NCBI GenBank assembly: GCA_002409995.1
Contig: DHOR01000040.1
Location: 226,843-258,780 of the forward strand
Reading direction: 5' to 3'
DNA from: Hungatella sp. UBA5385
GTDB taxonomy: Bacteria > Bacillota > Clostridia > Lachnospirales > Lachnospiraceae
Length of the DNA: 31,938 nt
Of the stretch, positions 1 through 9,094 are shown in pieces; positions within the stretch are counted from its first letter, which is position 1, and every line of letters starts with the position of its first letter. The notes below the pieces were generated by a model. That model had not been told where the DNA came from, searched no databases, and was given only the letters and a program-made list of their open reading frames with translations. Made by a program: the position numbers and the translations under genes.

Positions 1-351
1 GCAGCCCATGCGGCAGCCCACCTGGGAAGAAATACAGACTGAATTGCCATGTTTGTATTTCATAAGAACACTTTCAATAATATTACCATCAGAAAGTCCA
101 AAGAGATACTTTCTGGTACCATCAAGCTTTGAAATCTTTTCCTCTACTACCCGGAGGGATACGTAATCTGCTGATTCCTTTAGTTTTTCTTTTAAACTCT
201 TGGGAATATTGGTCATCTCATCAAAATCAGCAGCCAGCTTCTGGTGAATCCATTCATAGAGCTGCTTTGCCCGAAAGGGCTTCTCTCCAAGACTTTCCAC
301 AAATCCAGTTAATTCCTCCAGATTTAAGGATTTCAAATCCATCTTATCCAT
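1..351 (-). CDS. rlmN: 23S rRNA (adenine2503-C2)-methyltransferase RlmN, N-terminal part
   Basis: The gene is cut by the left edge; only the first 117 codons are present. The translation begins MDKMDLKSLNLEEL and continues through the RlmN N-terminal helical domain (KPFRAKQLYEWIHQK). It ends in SQVGCRMGC, which opens the radical-SAM iron-sulphur cluster region (the CxxxCxxC motif would follow off-window). RlmN methylates C2 of A2503 in 23S rRNA and A37 of some tRNAs, using two SAM per reaction; this is family knowledge. The ATG at 351 lies 5 bases after the rsmB stop and has an AAAGG element about 10 bases upstream, so it is probably co-translated with rsmB. A second in-frame ATG at 342 is possible. 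In Firmicutes this gene is commonly followed by a PP2C phosphatase and a PASTA kinase, which would lie outside the window. Confidence 0.93.
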   Translation of the reverse strand, partial: MDKMDLKSLNLEELTGFVESLGEKPFRAKQLYEWIHQKLAADFDEMTNIPKSLKEKLKESADYVSLRVVEEKISKLDGTRKYLFGLSDGNIIESVLMKYKHGNSVCISSQVGCRMGC

Positions 352-356
352 ATATT

Positions 357-1685
357 TTACCTTTTCTTAAATGAAGCGATAAAAAATCCATCACAGGGAT
401 GAACTCCGGGCAGCAGCTGAATGTAACCCTGCTTCATTGTATCACTTGTTATATGTTCTCCAAGCTTTCCTTCTATATTAACAGGATCAAATGGGAAATT
501 CTCCAAAAACCATTCCACCTGATCCTCATTTTCCTTTTTATCAATGGTACAGGTGCTGTAAATCAGCTTTCCTCCCGGCTTTACATAGGACTGGACAACA
601 GACAGCATCTGTCTTTGAAGCTCTGCCAGCTCCTTTGTCTTATCCTCTGTCATCCTGTATTTGATATCAGGCTTTCTGCCCAGAATCCCAAGCCCTGAGC
701 AGGGCAGGTCTGCAAGGACGATGTCCGCCTTTTCGATGATTGATTCATCCAAAACAAGGGCATCGTGTACCTTAGTTCTGATATTTTCAAAGCCGCACCT
801 TGCTATATTTTCCTCTATCATCGCAGTTTTCTGATCAGAAACATCTCTTACTTCAACCATTCCGGTTCCAAGAAGCTTATCTGCAATATGGATACTTTTC
901 CCTCCCGGAGCGCCGCATACATCCACGACAAAATCGCCTTCCACAGGGTCGGCGATTTCTCCAACAAAACTGGAGCTCATATCCTGAACCTGAATCAGCC
1001 CTTTTTGAAAAGCCTCTAAGCCCTCCATATGATCATACTGATCCAGATAGAGTATGGACTGGGAGTACTGTGTTTCTGACACTTCCACTCCCTGTTTTCT
1101 TAAACTGTTAATGATTTCCTCTCTGGATGCCTTATGAAGATTACACCTGACAGAAGTTTTGCTGGTCTTTAGAAAGGATTCCATCATCACTGCTGCGGTT
1201 TCTTTACCATAAGACTTCTGCCACATGGATACAATCCAGTCAGGCATGGAGTATTTTACCGAATCATCAGGAAATGTGAGGTTCTCCTTATTTCTTGAGA
1301 TATTGCGCAAAACTCCGTTGACAAAACCTTTTAAGCCTGTAAACTTCCGCTTTTCTGCCAGCTTAACAGCTTCATTGCAGACTGCCGAATCCGGCACACG
1401 GTCCATATACAGAAGCTGATAAACAGACATCCGAAGAATGGTTCTGATAACCGGCTTCATCTTCTTCACTTTTATTTTGGAAAAGGAATTAATTACATAG
1501 TCAATCTGCAGCAGATACTCCACAGTTCCATCTGCAATTCTGGAAATAAATGCACGTTCCGTTTTATCCAGATACTGATATTTTTTTAGAGCCTGCCTTA
1601 AAATCACATGGCTGAAGCCATCCTTTTCCAGAATTTCCAGAAGAACATCCAGAATGATCTCTCTGGTATCCACTGTTTTAGTCAT
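357..1685 (-). CDS. rsmB: 16S rRNA (cytosine967-C5)-methyltransferase RsmB
   Basis: The 442-residue product has the two expected parts. A NusB-like RNA-binding domain fills about residues 1-135 (SRIADGTVEYLLQIDYVI, GFVNGVLRNI). A Rossmann methyltransferase follows, with SAM motif I DVCGAPGGKSIHIAD, the catalytic-loop motif ADLPCSGLGILGRKPDIKY and the nucleophile motif YSTCTIDKKENE. Both cysteines (PCSG and STCT) are present, so it should be active on C967 of 16S rRNA. I chose ATG 1685 over an in-frame TTG at 1706: a GGAGG lies upstream of 1685, and the TTG would lie deeper inside the upstream metallopeptidase gene. The chosen start still overlaps that gene by 8 bases, suggesting translational coupling. 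It sits in the usual priA-def-fmt-rsmB-rlmN order. Confidence 0.95.
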   Translation of the reverse strand: MTKTVDTREIILDVLLEILEKDGFSHVILRQALKKYQYLDKTERAFISRIADGTVEYLLQIDYVINSFSKIKVKKMKPVIRTILRMSVYQLLYMDRVPDSAVCNEAVKLAEKRKFTGLKGFVNGVLRNISRNKENLTFPDDSVKYSMPDWIVSMWQKSYGKETAAVMMESFLKTSKTSVRCNLHKASREEIINSLRKQGVEVSETQYSQSILYLDQYDHMEGLEAFQKGLIQVQDMSSSFVGEIADPVEGDFVVDVCGAPGGKSIHIADKLLGTGMVEVRDVSDQKTAMIEENIARCGFENIRTKVHDALVLDESIIEKADIVLADLPCSGLGILGRKPDIKYRMTEDKTKELAELQRQMLSVVQSYVKPGGKLIYSTCTIDKKENEDQVEWFLENFPFDPVNIEGKLGEHITSDTMKQGYIQLLPGVHPCDGFFIASFKKR

Positions 1686-2394
1686 TATTTCTTCGTCCTC
1701 CGCCAAATAAGATTACAAGACGTAAAAGCTGAAGAACAGAAGCAGCCAGAGCAGCCACATAGGTAAGAGCAGCAGCTCCCAGCACTTTTTTCGTATGTCC
1801 CACTTCCTGGTCACCCAGAATTCCAACCTGCCCCAGAAGGGTCACTGCCCGTTTGGAAGCATTAAATTCCACCGGAAGAGTTACCAGCTGGAAGATCACT
1901 GCCAATGAAAACAGAATTAATCCTAAATTAACAAGCGGTGAACCAAGACCGCCAACAATCACACCTAATATAATCAGAGGAAATGCTGCCTGAGAGCCGA
2001 TATTGGCAACCGGCACAATGGCGCCTCTTATTCTTAAAGGTGTATAGCCTACATTATCCTGCATAGCGTGACCGCACTCATGAGCAGCTACACCTATGGC
2101 TGCCACTGATGTGGAGTCATAGACAGTTTCTGATAAATTCACAGTTTTAGTTCTCGGATCATAATGATCCGTCAGCTGCCCTCTCACAGGTCTTACCTGC
2201 ACATCATAAATTCCCTGAGAATTCAGAAGCCGTTTGGCAGCCTCCGCTCCCGTCATCCCTGTCATGCTTCTCACTTTTGAATATTTACGAAAAGTGCTGT
2301 TGACCTTCGCAGAAGCTGCCAGTGACAGAACCGCTCCTATAATTACAAGTATCCATGTCGGGTCCATATAGTACCCCATCATTCCGTAATACAT
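1678..2394 (-). CDS. YugP-like membrane zinc metallopeptidase
   Basis: This 238-residue product belongs to the neutral zinc metallopeptidase family typified by Bacillus YugP (Pfam Zn_peptidase_2). The zinc site HECGH is visible near residue 105 in AAHECGHAMQDN. A hydrophobic segment lies at the N-terminus (WILVIIGAVLSLAASA), two more in the middle (AAFPLIILGVIVGGLG and a stretch ending SLAVIFQLVTLPVEF), and one at the C-terminus. FNASKRAV is characteristic of the family. Substrates are not established. ATG 2394 has AGGAG eight bases upstream; an in-frame GTG at 2403 would overlap that ribosome site and is unlikely. It begins one base after the fmt stop and overlaps rsmB by 8 bases, so it is part of the same operon. 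Its placement between fmt and rsmB recurs in clostridia, though a role in that pathway is not known. Confidence 0.9.
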   Translation of the reverse strand: MYYGMMGYYMDPTWILVIIGAVLSLAASAKVNSTFRKYSKVRSMTGMTGAEAAKRLLNSQGIYDVQVRPVRGQLTDHYDPRTKTVNLSETVYDSTSVAAIGVAAHECGHAMQDNVGYTPLRIRGAIVPVANIGSQAAFPLIILGVIVGGLGSPLVNLGLILFSLAVIFQLVTLPVEFNASKRAVTLLGQVGILGDQEVGHTKKVLGAAALTYVAALAASVLQLLRLVILFGGGRRNND

Positions 2395-2395
2395 A

Positions 2396-3334
2396 TTATA
2401 CACTCCTTTTCAATACAGTACCTGCTGTTACCTGGTATCCTCTTAAGAACGAAGCTGTATCCATACGTTTCTTCCCCTGCAGCTGAAGCTCTGTAAGCTT
2501 TAAACTGCCTTTGCCTGTTTTCACAATCAGACTGTTTTTGTCTGTTTCCACCACCTGACCGCAGATTCCTTCGTATTCTTTACTAAGGACTTCCGCCGCC
2601 CAGATCTTAAGCACCTTTCCATTCCAGGAAGTATAGGCACTTGGCCAGGGATTTAAACCTCTGATCAGCCGCTCTATGACAGCAGCCTCCATAGACCAGT
2701 CTATGTCACCCATGGTTTTTTTAATCATCCCTACATAACAGGTCTTACTCTCATCCTGAGGAGTTCTTACTGCTGTTCCCTCCTCCAGCTTCTTCAGTGT
2801 GGTGAGAATCAGCCGTCCACCAATCTCACTAAGTTTATCATGAAGGCTTCCGCCAGTTTCTTGCTCATCAAGAGTCACTAATTCCTGATCCAGAATATCA
2901 CCGGTATCAAGACCTTCCGCCATCATCATGGTGGTGATTCCGCTTTCCTTTTCCCCATCAATCACTGCATGCTGAATGGGAGATGCTCCTCTGTATTTGG
3001 GAAGCAGGGAGGCATGAATGTTGATACAGCCATATTTTGGTATATCCAGTATACTCTTAGGCAGAATCTGTCCAAATGCTGCCACTACCATTGCATCAGG
3101 GTTTAACTCTGAAAGCAGGCTGACAAATTCAGGATTTCTTGCCTTCACAGGCTGATAAACGGGGATTCCAAGGGAGACTGCCTTCTCCTTCACAGGAGTC
3201 ATGGAGACCTCTTTTCCTCTGCCCTTTGGCTTATCCGGCTGTGTCACCACTGCAATCACATCATGACCTGCTTTTACCAATGCCTCTAAGGCGGGTACGG
3301 AAAAATCAGGCGTTCCCATAAATACAATACGCAT
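2396..3334 (-). CDS. fmt: methionyl-tRNA formyltransferase
   Basis: The 312-residue length matches the family. The N-terminal formyltransferase fold starts MRIVFMGTPDFSVPALEAL. It carries the active-site loop INIHASLLPKYRGASPIQ (the Asn, His and SLLPxxRG signature) and the GLDTGDIL segment with the catalytic Asp. The C-terminal tRNA-binding domain runs from about residue 205 to the end. It transfers a formyl group from 10-formyl-THF to Met-tRNA-fMet for translation initiation. The ribosome site AGGAG lies inside the last codons of def; only two bases separate the def stop from this ATG, so the two are tightly coupled. The formyl donor is made by Fhs, encoded 6 kb upstream in the same block. 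Confidence 0.97.
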   Translation of the reverse strand: MRIVFMGTPDFSVPALEALVKAGHDVIAVVTQPDKPKGRGKEVSMTPVKEKAVSLGIPVYQPVKARNPEFVSLLSELNPDAMVVAAFGQILPKSILDIPKYGCINIHASLLPKYRGASPIQHAVIDGEKESGITTMMMAEGLDTGDILDQELVTLDEQETGGSLHDKLSEIGGRLILTTLKKLEEGTAVRTPQDESKTCYVGMIKKTMGDIDWSMEAAVIERLIRGLNPWPSAYTSWNGKVLKIWAAEVLSKEYEGICGQVVETDKNSLIVKTGKGSLKLTELQLQGKKRMDTASFLRGYQVTAGTVLKRSV

Positions 3335-3336
3335 TC

Positions 3337-3834
3337 TTACTCTTCTCCTTCTATCTCTTCCATATCTTCTTCAGCAGTTACGTCCATCAGTTCGCCTTCT
3401 ACCTTATCCACATACAGATCGCCTGTTAAATGATCACATTCATGGCAGATCGCTCTTGCCAGAAGTCCCTCTCCCTCTAATTCAAAAAGGTTCATCTCTT
3501 CATCATAAGCTCTTACCTTTACATGGTCAGGGCGGGTTACAGTTCCGGATTTGCCCGGTACGCTTAAGCAGCCTTCCGGTCCTGTCTGGCTTCCGTCTGT
3601 CTCAATAATCTCAGGATTGATCAGCACATACTGATTGCCATCCTCCACATCAATAACTACAATCTGTTTCAAAACGCCTACCTGAGGTGCTGCAAGACCA
3701 ACTCCACATGCCTCATACATAGTTTCAAACATATCTTCAATCAGCTCAGCAACTCTGGGAGTCATCTCCTTTACAGGTTTGCATTTTTTTCTTAAAATCT
3801 CATCACCAATTGTTCTAATTTTTCTGGTTGCCAT
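3337..3834 (-). CDS. def: peptide deformylase
   Basis: The 165-residue protein carries all three deformylase motifs in order: GVGLAAPQVG, EGCLSVPG and HECDH. The Cys of motif 2 and both His of motif 3 supply the metal ligands, and the Glu of HECDH is catalytic. The form is the short, type 1-like one with an acidic tail (EEDMEEIEGEE) that may be disordered. It removes the N-formyl group from nascent proteins, the step that follows the reaction enabled by the adjacent fmt. An AGAGG element precedes ATG 3834. The gene starts 18 bases after the priA stop. Confidence 0.97.
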   Translation of the reverse strand: MATRKIRTIGDEILRKKCKPVKEMTPRVAELIEDMFETMYEACGVGLAAPQVGVLKQIVVIDVEDGNQYVLINPEIIETDGSQTGPEGCLSVPGKSGTVTRPDHVKVRAYDEEMNLFELEGEGLLARAICHECDHLTGDLYVDKVEGELMDVTAEEDMEEIEGEE

Positions 3835-3852
3835 TTTCTACTATCCTCTCAT

Positions 3853-6081
3853 TTATGAAAAATCGTATTGAATCAATACATGGCGGAACAGCTCCGGATT
3901 GTTTTCTGCAAATGCATCCATCTGTTCCCTGATTCTTATTAGTATATCATAATTTTCATGTTTCAAATATAAAATTTTTCTATAGATATCATTAATTTTG
4001 TATACAGACGCCTCCACTGGGCCAATTGTCTGAATGTTCTGTCGTTCTGTTACGGTTTTTACTGCCTCAGCCACTGCATCTGCTGCTGTAATGACAGCCT
4101 GTTCTCTTGCTGAAGAAAACTGAACCGTAAAGAGCACACTGGACGGCGGATACTGCATCAGACGGCGATATGCCATCTCCTGATTATAAAAGGTCTCATA
4201 GTCCTGATTGGCAGCGGTTGTAATGCTGTAATGCTCCGGATTATAGGTCTGAATGATCACATCACCCTTCCGCTGGTCTCTTCCTGCTCTTCCCGCTGCC
4301 TGAGTCAGAAGCTGAAATGTCCGTTCTGCTGAACGGTAATCCGGCGTATTCAAGGATAAATCAGCTGCCAGTACACCTACAAGAGTAACATTGGGAAAAT
4401 CATGACCTTTTACAATCATCTGGGTTCCGATTAAAATATCTGCCTCTCCTTCGGAAAATGCAGAGAGTATTTTCTCATGACCTCCCTTTTTGGAGGTTGT
4501 ATCAAGATCCATTCGAAGAGTTCTTGCCTCAGGAAACATTTTTCCCACCATCTGCTCAATCTTTTGGGTTCCCACCCCAAACCCTGCAATATATGGTGAA
4601 CCGCAGGAAGGACAGAGCTCAGGCAGAGGAATGTTATGTCCACAGTAATGACATACCAGACGTCTGTTGTTGTGAAGGGTCAGGGATACATCACAGTGAG
4701 GGCATTTCACAGCCTCTCCGCAGGACCTGCAGGATATAAAGTTACTATACCCTCTTCTGTTGATAAACATCATAATCTGTTCTTTTTTCTCCAGCCTGTC
4801 ATGGATCATCTCCTGAAGTGTTCTGCTGAATATTGATTTATTGCCTGCCTTTAATTCCTCCCGCAGATCCACAACCTGAACACGAGCCAGACTGCTGTCT
4901 TTTTTCGCTCTTTCCGTCAGATGGAACAGCTTATATTCTCCACGAATCGCCTTGGTATAAGCTTCCAAAGATGGAGTTGCAGACCCTAAAACCACTGATG
5001 CATTCTGCATAGAAGCACGTTTTACTGCCACATCTCTGGCATGGTAGCGGGGAACTCCCTCACTTTTATAGGCACCTTCATGTTCTTCATCTATAAGAAT
5101 CAGTCCAAGCCTTGAAAACGGGGTAAACAGAGCCGATCTTGGACCAATCATAATATCCACGTCACCATTTCTTGCCCTTTCAAACTGATCATACCGTTCT
5201 CCTGCAGATAGTCTGGAGTTAATAATGGAAACCCTGCCTCCAAATCTTCCATAAAAGCGCATAACAGTCTGATAGGTCAGTGCAATCTCCGGAATAAGAA
5301 CAATGACCTGCTTATCTTCCTTCAGAACATCTGCAATCAGCTCCATGTAAACCTCGGTTTTCCCGCTTCCTGTGATTCCATGAATCAGATAAGTTCCTCT
5401 GATTCCTTTTTGATATTCCTCTGCAAATGCCTCCACAATCTCATTCTGTTCCTGATTCAGCTTCACCCGCTCTGTCCTGATTCCAGTTTCTTCGATAGGA
5501 TTTCTATAAATTTCCTCAGCTTCCAGAATTGCCATTCCTTTTGCAATCACAGGCTTAATGGAGGCCGCAGACAGGTTCATCTGCCCCATTGCAACTTCAT
5601 AGGGAATCAGCCTGTTTTCTTTAAATGCCTTTAAAAGCCGGACTCTGGCAGAATAACTTTTTCTTGATGCTTCCGCTATGGCAAGATCAAGCTCCTCATC
5701 ACTTAATATGCACTTAAGAACCCGTTTTTCTTTTCGTTCCACCTTCTGTTTAACAGGAAGAACTGTTTTTAATGCCTGATTCATTGTGGAGCCATATCGT
5801 TCCTTCAGCCACCAGGCCAGCTGGATCAGCAGGGATTCCGCTGTAATGCTGTCCTCCACAATTCCGCTGATCTCTTTGATCCGGTCCGGATCATAATCGG
5901 CATAGTCGGAGATTCCCACCACATAACCTTTTCTCTGTGAATTCCCTTTTCCAAAGGGGATGGTCACCTGCATACCTACCGTAATCTGTTCCTCCAGCCA
6001 TTGGGGAATCCGGTAATCAAAGGTTCTGTCCACTTTTTCATGGGATATATCAATGATAATCCTGGCGTATTGAACTGCCAT
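3853..6081 (-). CDS. priA: primosomal protein N' (replication restart helicase PriA)
   Basis: The 742-residue product shows the full PriA architecture. An N-terminal DNA-binding domain (YARIIIDISHEKVDRTFDY) is followed by a Walker A GITGSGKTEVY near residue 240, a DEEHE Walker B, and the GSATPSLEAY motif. Next come four CxxC pairs (CRSC, CPHC, CHYC, CPSC) that bind two zinc ions within the helicase core, and motif VI QAAGRAGRD. PriA binds abandoned replication forks, unwinds the lagging arm and starts primosome loading. ATG 6081 is preceded by a GGAAGGGAAG purine-rich ribosome site. An in-frame extension to 6153 would run into the end of murF and lacks homology to the family, so it was rejected. 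A gap of 46 bases follows the murF stop. Confidence 0.96.
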   Translation of the reverse strand: MAVQYARIIIDISHEKVDRTFDYRIPQWLEEQITVGMQVTIPFGKGNSQRKGYVVGISDYADYDPDRIKEISGIVEDSITAESLLIQLAWWLKERYGSTMNQALKTVLPVKQKVERKEKRVLKCILSDEELDLAIAEASRKSYSARVRLLKAFKENRLIPYEVAMGQMNLSAASIKPVIAKGMAILEAEEIYRNPIEETGIRTERVKLNQEQNEIVEAFAEEYQKGIRGTYLIHGITGSGKTEVYMELIADVLKEDKQVIVLIPEIALTYQTVMRFYGRFGGRVSIINSRLSAGERYDQFERARNGDVDIMIGPRSALFTPFSRLGLILIDEEHEGAYKSEGVPRYHARDVAVKRASMQNASVVLGSATPSLEAYTKAIRGEYKLFHLTERAKKDSSLARVQVVDLREELKAGNKSIFSRTLQEMIHDRLEKKEQIMMFINRRGYSNFISCRSCGEAVKCPHCDVSLTLHNNRRLVCHYCGHNIPLPELCPSCGSPYIAGFGVGTQKIEQMVGKMFPEARTLRMDLDTTSKKGGHEKILSAFSEGEADILIGTQMIVKGHDFPNVTLVGVLAADLSLNTPDYRSAERTFQLLTQAAGRAGRDQRKGDVIIQTYNPEHYSITTAANQDYETFYNQEMAYRRLMQYPPSSVLFTVQFSSAREQAVITAADAVAEAVKTVTERQNIQTIGPVEASVYKINDIYRKILYLKHENYDILIRIREQMDAFAENNPELFRHVLIQYDFS

Positions 6082-6127
6082 TTTCTTCCCTTCCTTCCCT
6101 TTGTCTGTTTTATGTATAAGTAATTTG

Positions 6128-7495
6128 TCAGGAAATAAATTCCCCGGCTGCATTTCCCAGGTTCATGCTGTTGGAACCTTTAAATAAAACGCAGTCTCCT
6201 TCTCTTAAATTCTCTTTTAAATATGCAACCAAAGACTCCTGCTCCATAAAGCGGACAGCAGCAATTCCCTGTGCCTGTTCCTCCACTGATCTGGCAATCT
6301 CTCCTGCCAGTTCACCAAGAGTTACTACTTCATCGATAGGATGAGAGGCGATGTAGGTTCCTATTTCATAATGGAATCTTGGGGCTTCCTCTCCCAGTTC
6401 CTTCATATCTGCAAGCACAGCAATCTTTCTCTTTGCCTTCGTAATAGAACCTAACACCTCAAGACCTGCTTTCATGGATACAGGGCTTGCATTATAGGTA
6501 TCATCAATGATTGTCATACCATTATTATAATAAATCTGCTGTCTATTTTCAAATCCCGTAAATTCAGAAAGCTTTTTTGCCGCCTCTTTCATAGGAATTC
6601 CATTCTCTCTTGCAACAGCGATAGAGACCATTGCGTTATTCACATTATGGCTGCCCATGACTTTTAACCGGACTTCTGCCTGTTCGCCCCCATGAACTGC
6701 TGTAAATACAGGATATCCTTCCTCCAGATGAACATCAACCGCTCTATAATCACAGTTTTCCCCTGTTCCATAATAGATGGTGGAAAATCCCTCTCTTGCC
6801 TTTGTTGTCTTAAGCATTTCATCGTCGCCATTTAAGAAGAGCACTCCCCCATCCATCAGCCCATCCTGAATGGATAGTTTTTCTCTGTATATATTCTCCT
6901 GTGATCCCAGCTGTTCAATATGAGTCACACCCACATTGGTTATTACTGCCATAGAGATTCTGGCGATTTTCGCAATGACTGTCAGCTCTCCCGGCTCGCT
7001 CATACCAAGCTCTATGACGCCGATTTCATCTGAAGAAGAGATTTCAGTCATGGTAATAGGAACTCCAACCTGGCTGTTTCTGTTGCCTGCTGTCTTATAG
7101 ACCTGATAGCCTGCTGTTAAAGCGCAAGCCACCATTTCCCTTGTTGTAGTCTTGCCAACACTGCCTGTGATGCCTATGAGAGGCAGTGTCAGTCTGTTTC
7201 TATAATAAATTCCAATATCCTGAAGAGCTTTTTTCGTATCCTTCACTCTGATCCAGGGCTGTTTTGCATCCATCTCATCATGCTCACTGGTTAAAGCTGC
7301 CACAGCTCCACTGGCAAATGCCTGATCAATAAACCGGTGTGCATCCACCTTTTCTCCAATAAGAGGAACAAATAAATCCTGCCCCTGCATGGTTCTGGAA
7401 TCAATGCTGATATGGGAAAGAGCCGTATCCTCCTGACCGCAGAGCAGACGCCCTCCTGTTGCCTCCAGAATCTCTTTTACTGTAATATGCTCCAT
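6128..7495 (-). CDS. murF: UDP-N-acetylmuramoyl-tripeptide--D-alanyl-D-alanine ligase MurF
   Basis: The 455-residue enzyme adds D-Ala-D-Ala to the UDP-MurNAc-tripeptide, the last cytoplasmic step of stem-peptide synthesis. The N-terminal substrate domain contains DSRTMQGQDLFVPL. The central Mur ligase domain contains the P-loop GITGSVGKTTTREMVA near residue 107 and MEISSSDEIGVIELGMS-type acidic residues. The C-terminal domain has IDDTYNASPVSMKAGLEVL, a sequence diagnostic for MurF. ATG 7495 has GGAGG six bases upstream; an in-frame start at 7528 is further upstream without such a site. It lies downstream of murE but is separated from it by a hairpin that may tune expression. Confidence 0.95.
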   Translation of the reverse strand: MEHITVKEILEATGGRLLCGQEDTALSHISIDSRTMQGQDLFVPLIGEKVDAHRFIDQAFASGAVAALTSEHDEMDAKQPWIRVKDTKKALQDIGIYYRNRLTLPLIGITGSVGKTTTREMVACALTAGYQVYKTAGNRNSQVGVPITMTEISSSDEIGVIELGMSEPGELTVIAKIARISMAVITNVGVTHIEQLGSQENIYREKLSIQDGLMDGGVLFLNGDDEMLKTTKAREGFSTIYYGTGENCDYRAVDVHLEEGYPVFTAVHGGEQAEVRLKVMGSHNVNNAMVSIAVARENGIPMKEAAKKLSEFTGFENRQQIYYNNGMTIIDDTYNASPVSMKAGLEVLGSITKAKRKIAVLADMKELGEEAPRFHYEIGTYIASHPIDEVVTLGELAGEIARSVEEQAQGIAAVRFMEQESLVAYLKENLREGDCVLFKGSNSMNLGNAAGEFIS

Positions 7496-7548
7496 ATGGA
7501 ACCTCCATTCTATATAAGGACAGTGCACTGATATTCTCTCATGGAAAT

Positions 7549-7579
7549 GCCGAAAGCCATATTCTGTCCGGCTTTCGGC
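7549..7579 (-). terminator. murE-murF intercistronic hairpin, possible weak terminator
   Basis: The arms GCCGAAAGCC (7549-7558) and GGCTTTCGGC (7570-7579) form a perfect 10-bp stem with an 11-base loop, 10 bases after the murE stop. On the minus-strand transcript it is followed only by ATTTCC, so the U-tract is poor. It may be a partial terminator or an RNA-stability element rather than an absolute stop. Confidence 0.5.
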
Positions 7580-7588
7580 TTCCTCAGG

Positions 7589-9061
7589 CTAAGACTGCTG
7601 TCCTGTCATATTTTTAACAATTTCAAGCACTGTCTCTCTGTCAGAAAAATGATGGCGAACCCCATTGATTTCCTGATAATCCTCATGACCTTTTCCAATA
7701 ATGGCTATCATATCTCCAGGCTGTGCATGAGTAATGCTGTATTCAATGGCTTCCCGCCTGTCCGGAATCTCTATGAAATCCCCGCCTGTTTTTTCTATAC
7801 TGCTTCTGATATCTGCAATAATATCCTCTGGTTTTTCAAATCTGGAATTATCAGCTGTCAATATTGAGAAATCAGCCAGTCTTCCTGCACTGTCCCCCAT
7901 GGAATAACGTCTGTCCTTTGCCCGGTTTCCGCCGCAGCCAAAGACACAGACCAGGCGTGCAGGTTTGTAGTCTCTTAAGGTCTTTAGTAAACTTTCCATA
8001 CTGACTGCATTATGGGCATAATCCACAATAATGGTACAAAGACTGGAAGTATAGACGATTTCCATACGCCCGTTGACATGTAAATGCTCCAGTCCATGGC
8101 ACACTTTATCTTTTGGAAGGTTCAGAAAGCTGCATACACTAATAGCAGCCAGAGCATTGGCAACATTAAAATATCCCGGGATATTCATTCTCACATCCAG
8201 CTCATACTTCCCTCTTACATCAAATTCCAGCCCTACAAAATCAGGTTCTGAAACATAGTGTATATTTTCAGCCGTAAAATCCGTGCTCTGCTCCAGACTG
8301 AAGTAATAGAGCTTACTGGTGGCGTGTTTTGCCACTTCCTCACAGTGCTCATCATCAAGATTCATAATCCCTGTTTTGCAATTTTCAAACAGCTGGGCTT
8401 TGCAGTTTAAATACTCTTCAAAATCAGCATGTTCATCAGGTCCAATATGATCAGGAGATATATTCGTGAACAAACCATAATCAAAGGTGATTCCATCAAC
8501 TCTGTGCATTTTAAATGCCTGTGAAGAAACCTCCATTACCACATACTCACAGCCAGCTTCCAGCATTTTCGTAAATGCTTCATGAAGCTGATAGGATTCA
8601 GGAGTTGTATTCATGGTAGGAATGGTCTTATCTCCTATGACAATTCCAGTAGTTCCAATCATACCCACCTTTTTGCCGCAGTGTTCCAGAATCGTTTTGA
8701 TCATATGGGTAGTTGTTGTCTTTCCCTTTGTTCCTGTGACTCCAATGGTTATCATATTCTCTGCAGGATAACCGAATCTGGCAGCAGACAATAGAGCCAG
8801 CGCTTCCCTGCCGTTATGTACCAGAATGGCTGTCACTCCCTCAGGAACTGCAATGGCACGTTCCACTACAAGAACCTTTACACCTGCAGAAACCACTTGG
8901 GGAATAAAGTCATGAGAATCCACTTTTGTGCCTTTGGTACAGACAAATACCGTGTTTTCCCTTGCTTTTCTGGAATCATAAACCACATCTTCTACAGAGA
9001 CCTCCAGGCTTCCCTGAAGTACCTCGTAGGATAAATCTCTCAGCCATTCCTTAAATATCAT
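7589..9061 (-). CDS. murE: MurE-type UDP-MurNAc-tripeptide synthetase
   Basis: The 490-residue product is a MurE-family ligase that adds the third amino acid to UDP-MurNAc-L-Ala-D-Glu. Seen in order are DSRKARENTVFVC in the UMP-binding N-terminal domain, the P-loop GVTGTKGKTTTTHM, TTPESYQLHEAF, VMEVSSQAFKMHRVDG and VDYAHNAVSMESLL. The C-terminal domain has FGCGGNRAKDRRYSMG and the specificity loop ADNSRFEKP. Classic meso-diaminopimelate enzymes read DNPR in that loop; here it is DNSR. The arginine that contacts DAP is kept, so a DAP substrate is likely but not proved. ATG 9061 has GGAGG five bases upstream; in-frame starts at 9073 (ATG) and 9079 (TTG) lie before that site and were rejected. 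It begins 33 bases after the fhs stop. Confidence 0.9.
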   Translation of the reverse strand: MIFKEWLRDLSYEVLQGSLEVSVEDVVYDSRKARENTVFVCTKGTKVDSHDFIPQVVSAGVKVLVVERAIAVPEGVTAILVHNGREALALLSAARFGYPAENMITIGVTGTKGKTTTTHMIKTILEHCGKKVGMIGTTGIVIGDKTIPTMNTTPESYQLHEAFTKMLEAGCEYVVMEVSSQAFKMHRVDGITFDYGLFTNISPDHIGPDEHADFEEYLNCKAQLFENCKTGIMNLDDEHCEEVAKHATSKLYYFSLEQSTDFTAENIHYVSEPDFVGLEFDVRGKYELDVRMNIPGYFNVANALAAISVCSFLNLPKDKVCHGLEHLHVNGRMEIVYTSSLCTIIVDYAHNAVSMESLLKTLRDYKPARLVCVFGCGGNRAKDRRYSMGDSAGRLADFSILTADNSRFEKPEDIIADIRSSIEKTGGDFIEIPDRREAIEYSITHAQPGDMIAIIGKGHEDYQEINGVRHHFSDRETVLEIVKNMTGQQS

Positions 9062-9094
9062 AAAATCCTCCATTAGCAAGTTAAATTAAATCTA

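Noticed and set aside
6082..6153. Upstream in-frame extension of priA
   Set aside because: It overlaps the 3' end of murF, and the added residues do not match PriA; ATG 6081 has a good ribosome site.
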